From DATBED01 sp035480695 (lineage in GTDB: Bacteria; Patescibacteriota; Saccharimonadia; Saccharimonadales; UBA4665), in contig DATIHM010000071.1 in assembly GCA_035480695.1 (NCBI GenBank), positions 1-14,686 of the forward strand: a DNA stretch of 14,686 nucleotides, read 5' to 3'. Below the pieces are notes generated by a model, which saw only the letters and a program-made list of their open reading frames with translations, was not told the origin of the DNA and ran no database searches. A program made the position numbers and the translations under genes. Numbering within the stretch: the first letter of the stretch is position 1; each line of letters opens with the position of its first letter. Shown here one piece after another: positions 12,227 through 14,686 of the stretch.

Positions 12227-14080
12227 CTATTCCCACTCGGTAGTGGCGGGCGGTTTGTTGGTCAGGTCGAGGAAAATCTGCGAGATATTCGTGTCTTCAG
12301 CGAGGATTCGCTTGGTGACAGCTTGGAAAAACTCTTCCGGCAGGCCTTGGCCAGGCAGCACGGCCTGGACAGTCATGAAGGTGCTGGTTGCGACCGGCCT
12401 GAGCACGACCGAACGCTGGCCTGGTCGGTCGAAACTCAATGGCAGCAAGACGACCGGGAACTGCGCGACTTTGTCGAGCAGCTTGTGCTCGCGCATCTCT
12501 TCGAAAACGATGCGGTCGGCCAGGCGCAACTGGGCCCGCACGTCAGTGCTCAGTAACGTTTTGGTTTGCGAAAGTCCGGCCAAAGGTTGCGGGCCGAGCG
12601 CATAAACCACGCGGTTAACCGTATCACGGAAGTGGGCTGGCAGGTCGGTGCCGAGTTTAGTGAGCTTCTCAGAATCCAGCTTGCCTTCCAGCGCCACGAC
12701 AGACAGGTGCGAACGCTCATCGCCGCCGACACCGACGCTGCGCACTGGCAGCAGCTTAGCTTTGACGCCAGGATAATTCTTGTCGAGGAATTGCTGGATT
12801 TCGGATTCACCGGCGGGCGTTTCGACGTCATCTTTATCAGCACAAATAATGCGGATGGCCAGGCCAGGCCCCGGGAACGGCTGGCGTCGCACCAGCTCTT
12901 CTGGCAATCCGAGCTGGCGGCCGAGTTCGCGCACCTCATCTTTGAAAAGGTCGTCAAGCGGCTCAAGCAGCAGGCCGGCGGCTTTCAATTCCTGCACTTC
13001 CTTGACCTGGTTGTGGTGCGTCTTGATGGTCATGGTGTGGGCGTCGCCGGTGCTGTGGCCGCTCTCGATGCGGTCGGCGGCATTGGTACCTTGGAGCAGC
13101 AGCGCCTCTTCGAGCTCGAGGCTGGCAACCAGCCCGTTCTGGATGTCTACGAACACTTTGCCGATGATTTTGCGCTTCTGCTCGGGGTCGGTGGTATTTC
13201 CCAGGGCCTGCTCGAACTTACTGACAGCGTCGACCTTCTCAACAGGCAGGCCGGCGGCCTGCAGCGATTCGATTACCTGGTCGTCTTCGTCGCGCATGAA
13301 ACCGCTGTCGATGTAGAAATAATGAAGCAGCTCTTTGCTGAGAACACCGGCTGCCAGCGTTGCCGCCACGCTCGAGTCGACGCCGCCGCTGACGAAAGCA
13401 ATCACCGAACGGTAGCCCGCCATCTTTTTGAGCTGCTCCTGCTTGCCGGTAATCATCGCCTTGAGTTGCTTGGTGCGGAATGCCAGGTCTGGCTTAAGTC
13501 CGGCGACATCCTCCAAAAAATTCTTGAAAACCTGGTAACCTTGCGGCGTATCGTCGAAAACTTCCGGGTGGAATTGCACGCCTATCTTGTTGCCTCTAGC
13601 GATTGACGAATAGGCGGTGGCGCCGTCACTGAGCTTGTGCGAGCCGAGCACCGCAAAACCTTCTGGCACGCTTTTAACGAAATCGCCGTGCGTGAACAGG
13701 CCAGTGAAATCCTGCTTGGTGCCTTTGAAAATCGGGTGGGAAACGTCCACATGGGTTGTGACACGCCCATCCTCGCGGATGGCGTTCTTGGCAACCTCGC
13801 CACCGTTCGCCACCACCATGAACTGCATCCCATAACAGATACCGAGCAGAGGCAAAGGGGTTTTCCAAATGTCGGGGTCGGTTTTGGGAGCCGCCTCGGC
13901 GTGCGAGCTAGCCGGGCTACCGGAAATGATAATCGCGCCGTATTTGCCCTCAAGTTCCCTGGGCGGAGTCGCCAGACGCAAAACATCTGCCGGAATGCCC
14001 TGCCGTTCCACCGCTTTGCGCACGAGATCTATGTACTGCCCACCGGCATCTAGGATGGCTACCCGGTTTTGAGTCGTCAT
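12227..14080 (-). CDS. guaA: GMP synthase (glutamine-hydrolysing), long eukaryote-like form
   Basis: Aminates XMP to GMP using ATP and glutamine. Domains: class I glutamine amidotransferase at 1-195 with Cys82 (LLGICYGMQ), His171 and Glu173 (VQFHPEV); ATP-pyrophosphatase at about 205-400 with P-loop SGGVDSS (231-237) and IKTHHN; dimerisation domain to residue 617, ending NKPPATTEWE. Typical bacterial GuaA is about 510-525 aa. Here the dimerisation domain is longer by about 90 residues, with segments VNRVVYALGP, LLSTDVRAQLRLAD, FPVVLLPLSFDR and QRSVVLRPVATSTFMT that resemble the human long-form enzyme from memory of that protein. The ATG at 14078-14080 has no Shine-Dalgarno and lies 22 nt after the ddl stop. 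Confidence 0.96.
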   Translation of the reverse strand: MTTQNRVAILDAGGQYIDLVRKAVERQGIPADVLRLATPPRELEGKYGAIIISGSPASSHAEAAPKTDPDIWKTPLPLLGICYGMQFMVVANGGEVAKNAIREDGRVTTHVDVSHPIFKGTKQDFTGLFTHGDFVKSVPEGFAVLGSHKLSDGATAYSSIARGNKIGVQFHPEVFDDTPQGYQVFKNFLEDVAGLKPDLAFRTKQLKAMITGKQEQLKKMAGYRSVIAFVSGGVDSSVAATLAAGVLSKELLHYFYIDSGFMRDEDDQVIESLQAAGLPVEKVDAVSKFEQALGNTTDPEQKRKIIGKVFVDIQNGLVASLELEEALLLQGTNAADRIESGHSTGDAHTMTIKTHHNQVKEVQELKAAGLLLEPLDDLFKDEVRELGRQLGLPEELVRRQPFPGPGLAIRIICADKDDVETPAGESEIQQFLDKNYPGVKAKLLPVRSVGVGGDERSHLSVVALEGKLDSEKLTKLGTDLPAHFRDTVNRVVYALGPQPLAGLSQTKTLLSTDVRAQLRLADRIVFEEMREHKLLDKVAQFPVVLLPLSFDRPGQRSVVLRPVATSTFMTVQAVLPGQGLPEEFFQAVTKRILAEDTNISQIFLDLTNKPPATTEWE

Positions 14081-14085
14081 AACTT

Positions 14086-14094
14086 ATGATATCA
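14086..14094 (-). promoter_or_regulatory. guaA extended -10; predicted leaderless start
   Basis: TGATATCAT on the minus strand fits the extended -10 pattern TGnTATAAT with one mismatch. Only 5 nt separate it from the guaA ATG, so a transcript from it would be leaderless. A -35 is not evident. Read-through from ddl is the alternative. Confidence 0.35.
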
Positions 14095-14102
14095 CATCTG
14101 TT

Positions 14103-14686
14103 TCAGAACTGTTGCAGGTAGTTGGTGTTAAAGGTCGTGGTTAGTACCTGGCGGGCGGCGTGGCGTTCTTTGGCGAAGCCGACCAGTTTCTGCACCAGCT
14201 CGACGTTGCTGACGCCGGCGCGGTTCCAGTTGTGGGCGTAGAGGTCGCCGGGCAGTGGGTTGACCTCGTTGAAGTAGACATTTTGGGATTTGCCGTCGAT
14301 GAGCATGTCGACACGGGCAATGCCGCTGCAACCAAGCGTAGTGTAAACGTCCAGACCTAGCTTTTCGGCTTTAGCATAGAGGTCTTTGGGCAGGTCGGCC
14401 GGAATCTGGCTGTAGCCTTGCGAACCTTTGGCGCCGCTTTTGCCCTTGCCCTTCTTGCCGCCTTGCATGTATTTGGTTTCGAAATCAAAGAAATCTTCGG
14501 GTTTGGTCATCGGCTGTTCGAGCAGCGCTGGCTGCGGCCGCTCGTTGCCCATGATCGGCAACGTGACCTCAATCAGGTTCTGGACTTCTTCCTCTACCAA
14601 GACGCTGTCGTCGTAGTGCGCCGCAACCTCGAGTGCATTGTGTAGCTCTGCTTCGTTGGTCGCCCGGCCGATGCCGATGCTTGAGC
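14103..14686 (-). CDS. ddl: D-alanine--D-alanine ligase family protein, C-terminal part
   Basis: The C-terminal 193 residues of an ATP-grasp ligase that joins two D-alanines for peptidoglycan precursors; the N-terminus lies past the window end. The frame stays open to 14686. Motifs: SSIGIGRATNEAELHNAL at the window edge (the GSS(I/V)G-type segment), VLVEEEV, the metal-binding GIARVDMLID and VYFNEVNPLPGDLY in the ATP-grasp domain. An unusual Lys/Gly-rich stretch GGKKGKGKSGAKGSQ lies in the loop near the nucleotide site, where the family has a short variable segment. NEVNPLPG replaces the more common NEINTxPG. It is the first readable gene of the ddl-guaA pair. A ligase with different D-amino acid preference (D-Lac, D-Ser) is possible but has no positive support. 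Confidence 0.88.
   Translation of the reverse strand, partial: SSIGIGRATNEAELHNALEVAAHYDDSVLVEEEVQNLIEVTLPIMGNERPQPALLEQPMTKPEDFFDFETKYMQGGKKGKGKSGAKGSQGYSQIPADLPKDLYAKAEKLGLDVYTTLGCSGIARVDMLIDGKSQNVYFNEVNPLPGDLYAHNWNRAGVSNVELVQKLVGFAKERHAARQVLTTTFNTNYLQQF

Noticed and set aside
12566..13606. 346-aa plus-strand open frame opposite guaA
   Set aside because: Antisense shadow of a GC-rich gene; it has no recognisable domain, promoter or ribosome site, and guaA motifs cover the whole region.
1..14686. tRNA, rRNA, CRISPR array, insertion sequence or phage genes
   Set aside because: No cloverleaf, regular repeat-spacer pattern, transposase or integrase motif was found when reading both strands.

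Overview
The window looks like a core-gene region of a small bacterial genome, probably a Patescibacteria/CPR member and perhaps a Saccharibacterium. That placement is an inference from gene content: bL32, NusB, Nudix hydrolase and RNase III are packed together, bS16, a KH protein and TrmD follow with no rimM, TrmD is short, bL32 has no cysteines, and several RNA-binding proteins carry low-complexity tails. A search would be needed to confirm it. TGA acts as a normal stop (leuS, ddl), so the code is standard. Most core genes are GC-rich, while three short stretches are clearly poorer in GC.

Layout. 1-1548 (minus): tdh followed directly by the 5' part of kbl, a threonine-to-glycine/acetyl-CoA operon. 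1675-2274 (plus): a Mn-type superoxide dismutase, divergent from tdh. 2368-3775 (plus): an OmpR-type response regulator and a histidine kinase with no sensor or membrane segment. 3861-4295 (plus): a small Ser/Pro-rich exported protein whose stop touches the stop of trmD. 4296-6190 (minus): rpsP, khpA-like and trmD, each with its own promoter candidate; trmD has a leader of about 120 nt with hairpins. 6295-6984 (minus): an unrecognised 229-aa protein in a low-GC patch. 7053-8971 (minus): rpmF-nusB-nudix-rnc, transcribed toward rnc. 9110-9373 (plus): a second small exported protein, again stop-to-stop with its neighbour leuS. 9374-14686 (minus): ddl (5' part cut by the window end), guaA, a small Cys-containing ORF and leuS.

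How it fits together. The minus strand carries translation, tRNA modification, RNA processing, GMP synthesis and cell-wall precursor functions. The plus strand carries stress and signalling functions (SOD, two-component pair) and two short exported proteins. Several promoters can be read directly. The best are TTGACA-17-TAAAAT for rpsP, TTAACA-17-TTTAAT for the response regulator and TTGAGA-17-TATAGT for trmD. For tdh, guaA and the 9110 gene the -10 box lies so close to the start codon that leaderless mRNAs are likely.

The most unusual items are a GMP synthetase with the long, eukaryote-like dimerisation region, the structured trmD leader, the sensorless kinase/regulator pair next to a small exported protein, the low-GC orphan inserted between rnc and rpsP, and opposite-charge disordered tails on S16, the KH protein and NusB. 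No tRNA, rRNA, CRISPR array, insertion sequence or prophage gene was seen.
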